A DNA stretch of 37,252 nt, taken from Verrucomicrobiota bacterium (GTDB lineage: Bacteria > Verrucomicrobiota > Kiritimatiellia > SS1-B-03-39 > UBA6053). The translations under genes and the position numbers were made by a program. Position 1 is the stretch's first letter. Every line of letters starts with the position of its first letter. Positions 14,051-25,600 of the stretch are shown here, in pieces. The notes below the pieces were generated by a model. That model was not told the origin of the DNA. It saw only the letters and a list, made by a program, of their open reading frames with translations, and searched no databases. The DNA is taken from positions 1 to 37,252 of the forward strand of contig JAFIGC010000042.1 of NCBI GenBank assembly GCA_020831635.1, read 5' to 3'.

Positions 14051-16654
14051 TCAGGGTTTCAGGAGCCGGCGGGCGGCGTTGACGAGTTTGCGGGCGCGGT
14101 CGACGGTGGGGGCGCGGTCGTGGATGTCGGGGTGGGCGGCGAGTCGGTCCCTGTACTCCCGAAGCACGCGGGGGAGCCCCCGGAGATCGGCGGCGAATGC
14201 CCCGAGTTCTTCGCGGAGGGTTTCCGGCCGGCGCCGGATGCGGTTTCCGGTTTGCGACACGCTGGCGCAGAGGCGTTCCCGGGGGTGCATGACTTTGTAA
14301 AAGCTCACTTCGGCGCAGAGGGACTGCGCCTGCCGCAGGCGCCGGAGTGCGCCCGGCCAGGCGTCGGGAATGTCCGGGGCGTCTTTGGCGCAGGTGATGT
14401 CGATGCGGGTGTCTTCGCGGTGGTCGATCCGCGGCACGTCCACCGTGAGCAGGGCCAGATCGCCGTCGTAGCTCCAGCAGCCCGGTTGGGGGCGCAGGCT
14501 CCAGGGAAAGAGGGTGCCGCCGACCCTGACTTCGAGGGGGGGAGGGGTGAGATGCACCTGAAGGCGGAGGGGGCGGTGGCGGAGGAAGCCGTCGAAGTCC
14601 CCTTTGGCGCGGTGGAGGGTGAGACTGCGGCGGTGTTTCCGCTCCCGGTGGCGGACGCGCAGGGTCACTTCCCGGCCGTGCATGAAGCCGGTGCTTTCCC
14701 CGTCGTCCTCATAGAAGATTTCTTCTCCGTCGCCGCCCGCCCACAGGTCCAGCAGCAGATGACGGAAGGGGCCGGCCGGCAGCCGTTTCGCGTTCCACTG
14801 TCCCACAATGACCGTGCCGGGGCGGACAAACACGGGCGTCTCCTCCAGCAGCATGTCGAGGGTGTGCTTCCCGCCGGAGTATCGTTTGCCGGTGGCGGTT
14901 TCGATCCATTCCCCCTCCGGAAGCCAGACGGAGATCCGGGCCAGGCCGTCGGCGGCGCGTGCGGGGGTCACCACGGGCGCGACCAGCATGTGGCTGCCGA
15001 AATAGAACTGTTGGGGACAGTGGTAGGCCTCTTCGCACTCCGGATGGACGTGGTACATGGGCCGCAGGAGGGACCGGCCCTCCGGGAGAGCTTTGCGCCA
15101 TTCCGAAGCGATCATGGGCACCAACTCATATCGGCGGCGCAGTGTGCGGACCATGATGCCGCGGAAGGGTTCGGGCAGGTTGTAGACCCGCCGGTCGTTG
15201 GCGGGCTCCTTGGTGCTGTGGGCGCGCAGGATGGGGGCGTACACGCCCCACTGCATCCACCGGGTCAGCAGTTCCGGCGAGGGCGGTTTCAGCATGTGGC
15301 CGCCGATGTCATGGCTCCAGTGACCAAAGAGCACGTTGGCGGCCTGGGCGGTCATGCGGGGTTGGAAGGCGAGACTGCGCCAGGTGGACATGGTGTCGCC
15401 GCTGAACCCGATCGGCTGGCGGCCGGAGCCCAGCCCCCCGTAGCGCGTGAACACCAGCGGGCGTTTTTCGGGATGGCGTCTGGCCAGGTCGCGCCAGTGC
15501 AGGGCGTTGATCCAGGTGTGGGGATCCAGTCCGGGAATGGCGCATTGGGTTCCCTGCTGCCAGTCCATCCACCAGAAATCCACGCCTTCGTCCTCCAGCG
15601 GATGGTGAAGCGCCTCGAAGTAGGCTTTCATGTAGTGCGGATCCGCACAGTCGAAGGGGATGCGTCCGTCCGCGCCGGCGCGTTCGCGGGCGCGGGATTC
15701 GCCCATGATCCGGATGAAATCCCGATGGCGCTCCTCTTCGGGAGACACGCCGTCGGCGGGATGAAGATTGAGGGAGATTTTCAGGCCGCGTCCGCGGAGA
15801 TGCTGGAGCAGTTCGCGGTGATCGGGGAAAAACTCGCGGGACCAGGTGTAGCCGGTCCAGCCCAGCTGATGCCAGTCCATATCGACGACCAGCACATCCA
15901 GGGGGAGGTCATAGCGGTCATGCTCATTGACCAGTTCCTCCAGTTCGATGTCGGTATAGGCCCAGTACCGGCAATACCAGTAGCCGAAGGCCCAGCGGGG
16001 GGGCAGGGGCTGGGGTCCGAGCAGCCGTGCCCCGTCGCGCAGGGCGGCCTCATACTCCAGCCCGTGCAGAAAGAGGTAGAGATCCTGGCGTGTTCCGGCG
16101 GGACGCGGACAGGGCCAGGATTCTCCGAGGCCCGCGGAGGGATCGAGCAGCAGGCTGGGGCTGTCATCCACCACTGCCCATCCGTCCCGGGAGCAAAGTC
16201 CCTGGCCGATGTCCACCCGTTTGTTGGGATCGGCCACCATTTGGGGCCGTTTGATGTGACAGTCTCCGTCGCAGGCGTCGAGCGTGCAGGGCGTTCCGCC
16301 AAGGTTGCCCGCCGGGTCATCCCCGAACCGCCAGACTCCGCGCCGGTCTCCGGCGGGGAAACGCGCGGAGAGGGTTTGACGGGAAAACGCTTTGCCGCAG
16401 TCTCCGCATTCGAGCGTCACCTGGGTTGTCTCGATGCGGATTCCCCGTTTGGTTTGGGTGGTTGTGAACGGGGTTTTTGGAAATCGGCGGTTGCAGACGG
16501 AAAGGCTGGGGCGGTCTTCGAAGATTCCGTCTTCGGCATATTCACACCGGATCAGCCATGGACTGAGCACGGTAAACCGGCAGGAGCCCGCCCGCAGCAT
16601 GGCCGTGGGCCGGGCGGCGGGATCGGGCGCCGGAAAGAGGGATGTTTTGTTCAT
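14051..16654 (-). CDS. GH31-family alpha-glycosidase
   Basis: 867 residues with no signal peptide, so probably acting on imported oligosaccharides. The GH31 hallmarks are clear. DFWWMDWQQG has the catalytic aspartate at residue 364. GFSGDTMSTW holds the likely acid/base aspartate at about residue 420, followed by GHWSHDIGGHM. LPLDVLVVDMDWHQ forms an early barrel strand, and HSTKEPANDRRVYN sits where the family keeps its late active-site loop. A beta-sandwich N-terminus (residues 1-200) and C-terminal beta domains complete the usual plan; the last ~120 residues are helical and basic and are not typical. ATG 16654 is chosen because it lies 7 bases after the stop of the giant gene; the reading frame extends upstream only as a shadow of that gene. 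Substrates in this family include alpha-glucosides, alpha-xylosides and alpha-galactosides; the sequence does not tell me which. Confidence 0.9.
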   Translation of the reverse strand: MNKTSLFPAPDPAARPTAMLRAGSCRFTVLSPWLIRCEYAEDGIFEDRPSLSVCNRRFPKTPFTTTQTKRGIRIETTQVTLECGDCGKAFSRQTLSARFPAGDRRGVWRFGDDPAGNLGGTPCTLDACDGDCHIKRPQMVADPNKRVDIGQGLCSRDGWAVVDDSPSLLLDPSAGLGESWPCPRPAGTRQDLYLFLHGLEYEAALRDGARLLGPQPLPPRWAFGYWYCRYWAYTDIELEELVNEHDRYDLPLDVLVVDMDWHQLGWTGYTWSREFFPDHRELLQHLRGRGLKISLNLHPADGVSPEEERHRDFIRIMGESRARERAGADGRIPFDCADPHYMKAYFEALHHPLEDEGVDFWWMDWQQGTQCAIPGLDPHTWINALHWRDLARRHPEKRPLVFTRYGGLGSGRQPIGFSGDTMSTWRSLAFQPRMTAQAANVLFGHWSHDIGGHMLKPPSPELLTRWMQWGVYAPILRAHSTKEPANDRRVYNLPEPFRGIMVRTLRRRYELVPMIASEWRKALPEGRSLLRPMYHVHPECEEAYHCPQQFYFGSHMLVAPVVTPARAADGLARISVWLPEGEWIETATGKRYSGGKHTLDMLLEETPVFVRPGTVIVGQWNAKRLPAGPFRHLLLDLWAGGDGEEIFYEDDGESTGFMHGREVTLRVRHRERKHRRSLTLHRAKGDFDGFLRHRPLRLQVHLTPPPLEVRVGGTLFPWSLRPQPGCWSYDGDLALLTVDVPRIDHREDTRIDITCAKDAPDIPDAWPGALRRLRQAQSLCAEVSFYKVMHPRERLCASVSQTGNRIRRRPETLREELGAFAADLRGLPRVLREYRDRLAAHPDIHDRAPTVDRARKLVNAARRLLKP

Positions 16655-16661
16655 ACGAGTT

Positions 16662-19600
16662 TCATTCAAACACCCGCACGCGGAGGAAGAGCGGAGTGGT
16701 TTCGGGGAGAACGGGAATTTCGCGGACCCACCAGCCATTTTCGCCGGGGGTGGAGGCTCCGGGCGCGGGTTGCCAGTCGGCGGGGGCCAGCGAGGGGCTT
16801 TGTTCGACGGTGTAGCTGAGGTCGCCGGCGTCTCGGCGGTAGCGGAGCACCGGCGGAACGCCGTTTTGGAGGTAGGGGAGCTGCGCGGTGCCCGCGTGGA
16901 GCGGGTGGCCGCCAAAGGCGCGTTCGAGGCGGTTGGGGATGCCGTCTCCGTCCGGGTCGGCGAGCTGGCCGGGAGTGAAGACGCTTGCGGCCCAGACGGC
17001 GTAGGCGTCCGGCGCCTGAGCCTCGTTGCCGTGAAGGTAGTATTCGAGGTCATACTCGGAGGCCACGCTCCAGGTGCCGAGGGTGCTCCCTCTTCCGCTG
17101 AGTCCGCTGCCGTTGTTGGCGCTGCGGCTGATCATAATCCCGTGCGGATTCTTGCCGCCACCCTGATCCTGGCGGGTATGGCGGTGGGCGTTGAAGTTGA
17201 TGAAACTGTCATTGCCGGCCGGTTCGTCGAGGCCCAGGAGAATGAGATAGGTGTGGCCGGAGCGGAGAGTCAATTCCTCCCCGAAATGAAAGGTGACAAA
17301 CTGTCCGTCCACCGCCGTGGCGGCGGGCCAGACCACCGGTTCCCTGGAAAGGATCAGGGCCTCCGTGTTTGCCGGGGCGGCCGCGTTGGCGTCGGGCAGT
17401 TGCCAGACATCCACAAACACCCGCATGCCTTCGTGGGAGGCCGGGGAGCTGATCACCCGCAGGGTGACGGCGCTGACGTGGAGGTCCGGGCCCTCCGGGA
17501 TGGTGATGCGCTGGCCTTTGTGGTCGTTTTTGTCATGGGGGGCCACCATGCGGATGCCGCCGGGGTACTGTCCGACCCAGGCGCCGGCGGTGTCGGCCCA
17601 GGCCATGACGATGCCGCTGTCCGGCGCGGTGGCCGCGATCGCCAATCCGCTGTCGGGAATCACGGGAATGTCGATGGCGATGGCGCTGTCCGGTGCGATG
17701 ACGTTGGGTTCGGAGGCGAAATCGGTGACGTTGTTGACGGTGAGACTGTAGCTTGTGCCCTGGGAGAACGGATCTGTGTCGATCTGCACGCTGGAAGGCG
17801 AAACCGGGGTGACCGCGTGAATGGCGACCGCAGGCAGGATTTGGTAGTTGGCCGGATCCAGAGCGGTGTCGGGATGAACGGGTTCGCTGTAGGTGAGGAG
17901 AATGCCGCCGGCGACGGATCCTGCCGCCGACACGAGGGTGGGCGGGGTCTCGTCTTCCGGCGAAGTGGTGATGACATCCACCCTGGCCTGGTCCCAGCCG
18001 GATCTGCCGTCATGGATCTGATAATAAAAGGCGTCGGTGCCCAGGTGGTCTGGATCCGGCGTGTACACGGCCAGCCCGTTTTCGATTCGAACCCGCCCGT
18101 GGGCGGGGACGGTGTAACCGATCAATCGAAGGGTGTCGCCATCGGCATCGGTGTCGTTTGCGAGAACGGGAATGCCCACGGAGGTTCCCTGGGCCACGGT
18201 GGCGGAGTCGCCAACCGCAACGGGCGGGTTGGGTGATGTCACGGCGGGATAGGCGGTGTGGAGAAGCCCGGCGGACTCGCGGGGGGTGTCCAGGGTGATT
18301 CCGCCACGGGTTTCACGGACAAAGGTTTGAAAATCGGGTGTGCCGAAATTCCGGATGGTGGTTCCGGAGAAACTGGCGGCGGAATCAACCACATGGAAAA
18401 TCGGATCGTTTTTTTGCACGTGGGTGTTGGCCAGAATGTAGGCCCCCAGCAGTTCGACCCTGCTGTTGTTGACGGCCTTGATTACGGTGCCGGCGCGTTC
18501 GGTTTTCAGTCCCAGTACCCAAAGGTCGGCGTTGTCCGCGAGAACGCGGGCCTCGTGTTCGGGTGAGGACTGGGTGTCGGTTTCGACATTGAGCTGCCTG
18601 GCCCAGACGCGCTGGTTGCGGAAGGTCACCGGCGCCCCGAAGTTGACATCCTCAAGATACAGATCGCCGGGGGAGCCGACCGGGACATAGCGAATATCCA
18701 GAAGAGCGGACAACACCACGGGGCGGTCGCCCCCGTGCTCGATCACGACCCCGCTGGCGAGATCCGCCTGAAAGCGTTCGAAAATCACAGGGTCGCTTCC
18801 GCCGCTGTTGACGACAAAACGTCCGGATCCTTGTATCCTGGCCTCACAGCCGATGATTCGCCGGACGGTGGGGGGGACGGTGACGGTGCCTTCGAGGATC
18901 CAGGAACCGTTTGGGAGGTATATGGTGGAGGCTCCCGAGTTCATGGCGGCCTGGAGCGCGGCGGTGTCGTCGTGCGGATCGTTTGCGGTTCCGCCATGCT
19001 GGTGAGGACCCTGCCATGCGGAAAGAGGATCCCATGGGATTGACGGGGTGTCTCGAATCTCCAATCCGAGAGAGCGGTCTCCGTGGTCCGCAAAGGCGGA
19101 CTGGGCGGAGCCGTGGGAGAGAAATTCGGCCCCGTAGGGTCCGGGGACACCCCCGGTGTTTCCGCGGTTTTTGTCGTCGTGCTCCAGGGTCGCCTGATAT
19201 CCGCTGGAGCGGATGTTCCGGAAGTATCCGGTTTTGTCGCTGAAGATCGCGGGGCGGGTGGATGCGGAACCTGTTCCTTCCATGTGCGCGTCAATGAGAG
19301 TCAGGAATGCCTGGGTGTCGCGCTGGGTGTGGGCCACGGTCCGCTCGCCGCGGCTGTGGAGCCCCCGAATAAACAGAGCCTGGTTTCGGACCCAAATCCC
19401 GGTGACATTCTGCTCGCGGAGCCGAATGTGTTCGAGGGTTTGGCTGACGACGGTGTTGGCGGCGTGGATACCGATATCGAACCCGATCACCTCGACCCCG
19501 TGAATGAGGAGGGGACCGTTTTCACCCATGGCGAGTTCGAGCCCGTGGCGCCCGGCGCGGTCCGAGGATTCGATACGGACATTGCGCAGGGTGCCCTGAT

Positions 19601-22600
19601 TGTTGGACACAAAGGCGACGCCGTCAAGGTTCGCGCTGTTGCCCGGGGCGATGCGCACGGTGAGATCGCGGATGCCGTTTCGGAAATTCTGTGCGGCCCC
19701 GCCGCCGGTGAGCAGCACGGGTCCGGCGGTGACGGCGGGATTGTGGAAGAGCAGAACGGTGCTGTCTTTCCCCTCGCCCTGCAGGATGGTCCGTTTGCGG
19801 ACATCGGGTTCGCCCGGTGTCTCCGGCCAGGTGAGGGGCTGAGAGATGTTGTACACGCCGGCGGGCAGGTAAATGATCCGGTTTCCGTTTGGATACGCGT
19901 CCAGTGCGGCCTGAATGGCGGATGTGTCGTCGTTGCCGTCGTTCGGGACGGCATTGTAGGGCGGCTGGGTGACATCAATCACCCCGGAGTCGGGCGGGAA
20001 CCGGGTTCCCACGCCGGGCACAACCGGTGGCGGGCCGGGGTCGAGCTGTGTGTCGCTATCGATCACACTCTGAATTTCCTCCAGACTCAGCACCGTGTTG
20101 TGGAGACGGACTTCATCGATGCGGCCCCGGAAAGGTTTGGCATTTCCGGCATCGCGCTCTGCGCCAAGAATAAGAGGCGAGATGGAACTGCCCAGGGTAA
20201 AGACCCGGTTGCCGGTATAGGCAAGGGCTCCGTCGTAATAGGCGCGGCCGGACGCGCCGTCATACGTGAAAGCGAAGTGCATCCATTCTCCGGTGACACC
20301 GGGGCGGGGAAATTGAAACCATGCCCCGTTTCCGTTGTCGTAAAAGGTGACGCGAAGGTCGTTGCCTGTGACCGAGATATTGATGAATCCGGGTTTATTG
20401 AGAATGAAGTCCGCCCAGGAATCGGCTTTGAGCCACATGGACACCGAGAAGGTGTTGTCGGTGGGGGCGAGGTAGGGGTTGTTGGGAATCACCGCGTAGT
20501 TGTTGACGGTGCCGCCGCCGACCTGATAGCGGGTCATGAGGGAATGCCCGGTGCCTGCGGGCGTGTCCGTGGACCAGCCGTCGGACCTTGCGGTGGTTCC
20601 GGTGAGATTTTGGCCGGTGGTGTCGGCCAACAGGGTTCCCTGGCCTTCATCAAAGTGCCAGTGGGCCAGAAGGTCGGGAAGCGCGCCGGATGCGGTGGAC
20701 ACGGTGACGATGACCTCCTGATGAACGGTCTGTTCCATATCGTCGGCCGCCAGTCGGAGCACATAGGTGCCGGTCTTGGGGAAGGTGATGGTGGGGGTGG
20801 CGCTGTTGAGCGGCACAAAGGAGGGACGGCCCGGGCCGGATTTGATATCCCAGAACAGGGAGAGATCCGCGGCGGGGGCGTCGGAGCTGACGCCGGACGC
20901 CGGGTCATAGCTGAAAAGCGGGAGCGTGAGTTCCGTATCCGCGCCCGGATCAATCTGCGGGGCGGCGTGGGTGGGATCGGGCGCGTTCCTGCGCTGGCGC
21001 AACAGCCATTCCAGATGCGCGGGATCGGAAAAGGTCGGGGTCCATGCATCGTGGCCGACTCCGGGGAATTCGGTGTAACGAACGCGTCCTCCGGCATCGA
21101 GCAGGGCGGTGACCGCGTTGCGGCTTCCGGATACCGGGACGATGTTGTCCTGGTCTCCGTGGGTCAGCCAAACAGGGGTGTTTCCGGTCACGCCGGTGGC
21201 AAGCTGGGGGGCGGGCGCGCCGCCGCAAACCACCAGGGCGCCGGCCCAAAGATCGGGGCGGCGGGTGAGCGCGTCCATGCTGCCGTATCCGCCCATGGAG
21301 ACACCGGTCACCAGCACCCGGTCCGGGTCTATACCCTCATAGGTGGCAATGACCTGGTCAACGATGGCGAGCACGGCGGTCATCTGCGGCGTGACGGCGA
21401 CGTTGTTCTGGTCATAGGTGCCGCTGCCGAACCCGGTGTTGACCCACTGCTGTCCGACGGGACACCAGGGGTGGAGAATAAAGTGCGGCTGGTAGCTCTG
21501 GACCGCCTCCGTCACCAGCGCAACGGTGGGATACCCTCCGGTGAGCGGATCCGGATTTTCGTTGGTGCGGCTGCCTGCACCGTGGAGGCTGAGGATCAAC
21601 GGATACGACAGGGCCGGGTCGTAATCTGCGGGAATCCAGAGTTGATAATACAGCGTGTTGCCGTTGCCGTCGTCGTACTGGAAGGGATGGAAGGCCCCTT
21701 CACCGCCGGCGGAGTCCAGGGTTTGTGCGGAGGCGACCTGGGTATATTCGGAGGAGCCCCCGGCATTGACACCCCGCACGCGGTAAAAAACGGTGGTGCC
21801 GGACGCGAGCCCCGTATGGGTGTATCCGGTGACACTGGCGGCGGTGGTGTGCAGCAGGGACCAGCCGCTTTCCCCGTCGGACGAGGTTTGAATTTCAAAC
21901 CCGGTTTCGTCCTGGCTGTTGTCGGTCCAGGCCAGCTGAATGTTTCCGTTGGGCAGGGCGACGGCACTGAGGCTGCCCGGGGCTTCGGGGGGATCCGGCA
22001 TATAAATGGTGAGCTGGCCCTGAACCGACCCTTCATAGAACTCGTGATCCACGGTGGCGGTCCATTGATATTGGCCGACATTCACGGGTGCGGAACCGCT
22101 GCTCCAGACGAAGGTCAGCGGCAGTCCAACCGGGTTGGTGCCCACGCTGACGGTCTTGGGCGTGCCAGTGTATGGCTGGGTGTCATCCGGCGGATGAAAC
22201 AGGTCCGCGAGCGCCTTGAGCACGGTCAATTCGAGGTCCATGTCCACGGTGTTGTACGCCGAGGGGTTGGACGGAACGAAGCGGACCTGCACGGGGAGGC
22301 TGCCGGGTGACTCGGGGGTGAAAGAGGGATTGAGAACGGTGAAGGTTCCGGAGACAGATGCTCCGGTGTTCGGATCGAGCATGAGCCCCCCCTGCGGGAC
22401 GGCATCCCCGAGGGACATGCCCCAGCGGATGGACGTCAATGCGGGCGTCGTGTCCAAGACCGGGGTGCTCAGCGTCACCTGGCTTTCCACCACGGACACG
22501 GCAACCGAGCTGGCGGAGGTCAGGCCGTCGTTGTCGGTGACGGTGAGCGACAGGGTGTAGTTGCCCGGTGCGGTGTAGGTGTGGGTCCGCGCGGCGGGGC

Positions 22601-25600
22601 TGTCGGTGGTGACCAAGGCAGAGCCGTCGCCGAAATTCCAGACATACTGGACGATGTTTCCGTCCGGGTCATAGGAGTCCAGCGCGTCCGCGGTGACGGT
22701 CAGCGGGGCGGATCCGCCGGTGTTTTGGGCGTTGATGACCGCAGCGGGGCCCTGGGCTCCGGCGGGTCCTTCGGTGACATGCACGGTGAGATGCAGGGTG
22801 GAGGCGGCGTTCGGGTTCTCGGTGTTGGCGCGGAGGGTGACGGTGGCCGTGTGGGTGCCCACCGGCAGATGTGCGGTATCAATTTCCAGCGGCACGGTGA
22901 TCCTTTCGCCGGCGGGCAGGTTGCCGCCGCGGACTCCGGGGCGCAGCCACTCCGGCTCGCCCGTGTCCACCAAGGCTATGGCGGCGCCGCTGCCTCCCCA
23001 GTACATCCATGCGGTATGGTGGGGACCGGCCGCGGCATAATGCGGCGTGGTCGTGCCAAACGTCACCCCGAACCCGCCCTCACCACTGCCGGTGCGGGGA
23101 TTGGCTTTGTAGATTTGCCGCGGCGATGTGTTCGACCCGCGGAATGCGATCAGCTTGTCGTTGACCAGCGCGATGCCGTAACGTCCGTTGGTGCTGCTGT
23201 TGGTTCCTTCTGTTTGCGGCAGATTGAACACCCCAAGTTCAGCTCCACTCACCGGATCGAGAATAAAGATCCGCCGGTCGGTATGTTGATTGCCTTTGCG
23301 CACATACCAGAGCCCGTTGCCCGCAGCGAGGGAGCTTACGGGAAGGGCCGTTTGAGAGCTGTCATCCGGATCCCTTTGCACGGGAATCCGCCGCAGGACC
23401 TGCGCTTCCGCGCCAGTGATGTCAAATTCCACAATCTCCGCCGTGTTTGCGGTGGCGAGCAGGATATGACCGCTGTCCGGATCCCAGGTCATGGCCTGAA
23501 CTTGCTGTTGGTTGACCTGGGTGGAAATATCCAACTGGCGCAGGAGAGCGCCCGTAACGGCATCCCGCTCGGTCAGGTAGATATACTCCGTAATGTTGGT
23601 GTCTTGGTTGCGGAGGATATACACCTGCCAGAGCCGCTCCTGCCGGTAGTCGTATCCGGCAAATAACATCGATATGAAGAATGAACCCGCCGGTCTGTAG
23701 ATATCGGTGGGGATGAGCGCGAGCGAACGCAGGATGTGTCCGGCCACCGAATCGCCGGGCTGATCGCTCTGCACCCGCAGTCCCCAGCGGGCCCTCGCGT
23801 TCATGCCGGTTTCGGATACAAAGGTGTCCACGGTCAGGTTTTGTCCCTGCTGGATCGAGACGCTGAGGGTTCCGGGCTGGAGGCTGGTGCGGGCGTAGGC
23901 GGAACGGAGATATATGATGAGATTCTCCTGCTGGACCGGGACCGGGTACTCCACGGCGTCCCCGAGCAAATGGGTCTGGCTGGCGATCAGGCTGATCGAC
24001 CCGGTGATGCCTGAAAGCCTCTCAATGGAAAACGTCCCGTCCGGCCCCGCCTGGAAGGTATCCTCAAAGAGTCCCGTCGTGCTGAGAACGGCGTCTGGAA
24101 CCGGCAAGCCGGTCTCCTCGTGCAGGACGGTGCCGGAGAGACTCAATCTGTGGATCTCCATATCCACGTTTTCGATTACTTGCCCGGCCTGCGTCGGCTC
24201 CACCGCCTGCAGGGGAGTGTGCCGTCCGGGTGAAACCTCCACCCACAGCTCGTGTTTGCCCAGTCCGATTTCGACCTCATAGGTGCCGTCGGCCCGGGTG
24301 TACACTTTGGTCGGAGTCCAGCCGCCAATCCAGACGGCGGTATTTGCGAGAGGTTCGCCGCCCAGGGTCACACGCCCGCGCACGGTGGCGGCGGGATAAA
24401 TATGGATGTCCACCACATTGGTGTGGGTCAGACCGTCGTTGTCGGTCACCGTCAGAAAGAGTTCGTAGGCGCCCGGCTCATCAAAGTGCAATTCCATGAC
24501 CGGGCCGGTGCCAAGCACGTCATCGCCCATCCGCCACTCGTAGCCGACGATCTGCCCGTCCTCATCCCAGCTTCGGGAGCCGTCGACTTCAAACACCGTG
24601 TTGGGCGTGCCGCTGACCCGGTTGCTGCGGATGTAGGCGTAAGGTTTCTTGAGGGTGGGGTTGGCGCCCACGGTGACGACCCAGGCGGCACTGTTGCGCG
24701 CGCCCTGATCGTCGGTCACCGTCACCGTGGCCACAAACTGGCCTTCCCGCGTGTAGGTGTGGCTTCGGGACGTGCCGCCGCTGGCGGTGGCGCCGTCGCC
24801 GAAATCCCATTCGTAGGAGACAATATTTCCATCCGGGTCGCTGGACCCGGAGGCGTTGAAGGTCAATGCCAGCGGGGCGTTCCCCTGTATCGTATTGTTA
24901 CTGACCGTCAGGTCCGCCAGGGGGGGCTGGTTGTTCAGCGCGAGGCCTTGGGGGTTATAGATCAGCCGCAGCCGCCGGTTGTCACTGCTGGACACCATGG
25001 TGAACTTGTGGCCATCCGGACCACCCGCCGTCACGCCCGCCGCCACAGAAACAGCACCCGAGCCGCGGAGAATATCAAATGCGTCCCCCACCTGCGGAGT
25101 GAATCCATCGGCCAGCGTCACCTCAATGCTGCTGCCATCCTCCATTCGGGGCCCCTGGATGCCCCAGGTGCCGCGCAGTTGATCGTGGCGGTGGATGTCG
25201 GCAATGCCGATGGCCAGGGTCGCTCCACTTTGCAACACAGTCTGGTTTTGTCGCGCCGGGCCGAATCTTTCCGGTCCGAGCGGCGTGAGGCGGGCCCCCG
25301 TGCTGACGAACGAGGCGGCTTTGTTATAGGGCGGCATGTAGACATCGCCGCCGCTGAGGGTCAGGGCCCCCGCATAGTTCAGTTCGGCAATGCCGGATAA
25401 ATCCAGGACACCCCCGGACACCGTGAGCGAGGCGGTTTCGCCGGAGACCTGGCTGAGACCCGCCAGCTTTGCCACCCCTTCGCTTAGGGTCAGATCATGG
25501 GCAAGTTGAACGTGGAAATCCTTCGGTGGAACAAATCCGTAAGGAGGAAAGGATGCGGAAGGATCATTTGCATTTTCGCGGTTGTTAAGGGTGCCGAAAT

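Noticed and set aside
16655-17053. An upstream extension of the GH31 frame by 133 codons.
   Set aside because: It overlaps the 3' end of the giant gene and reads as Thr/Pro/Arg-rich shadow; ATG 16654 right after the giant's stop is a natural operon start.
19466-19485. A further operator-like sequence (ATACCGATATCG) inside the giant gene, and TATCGAT near 20057.
   Set aside because: They fit ordinary codons, lie far from any promoter, and lack the TTTA arm on one side.
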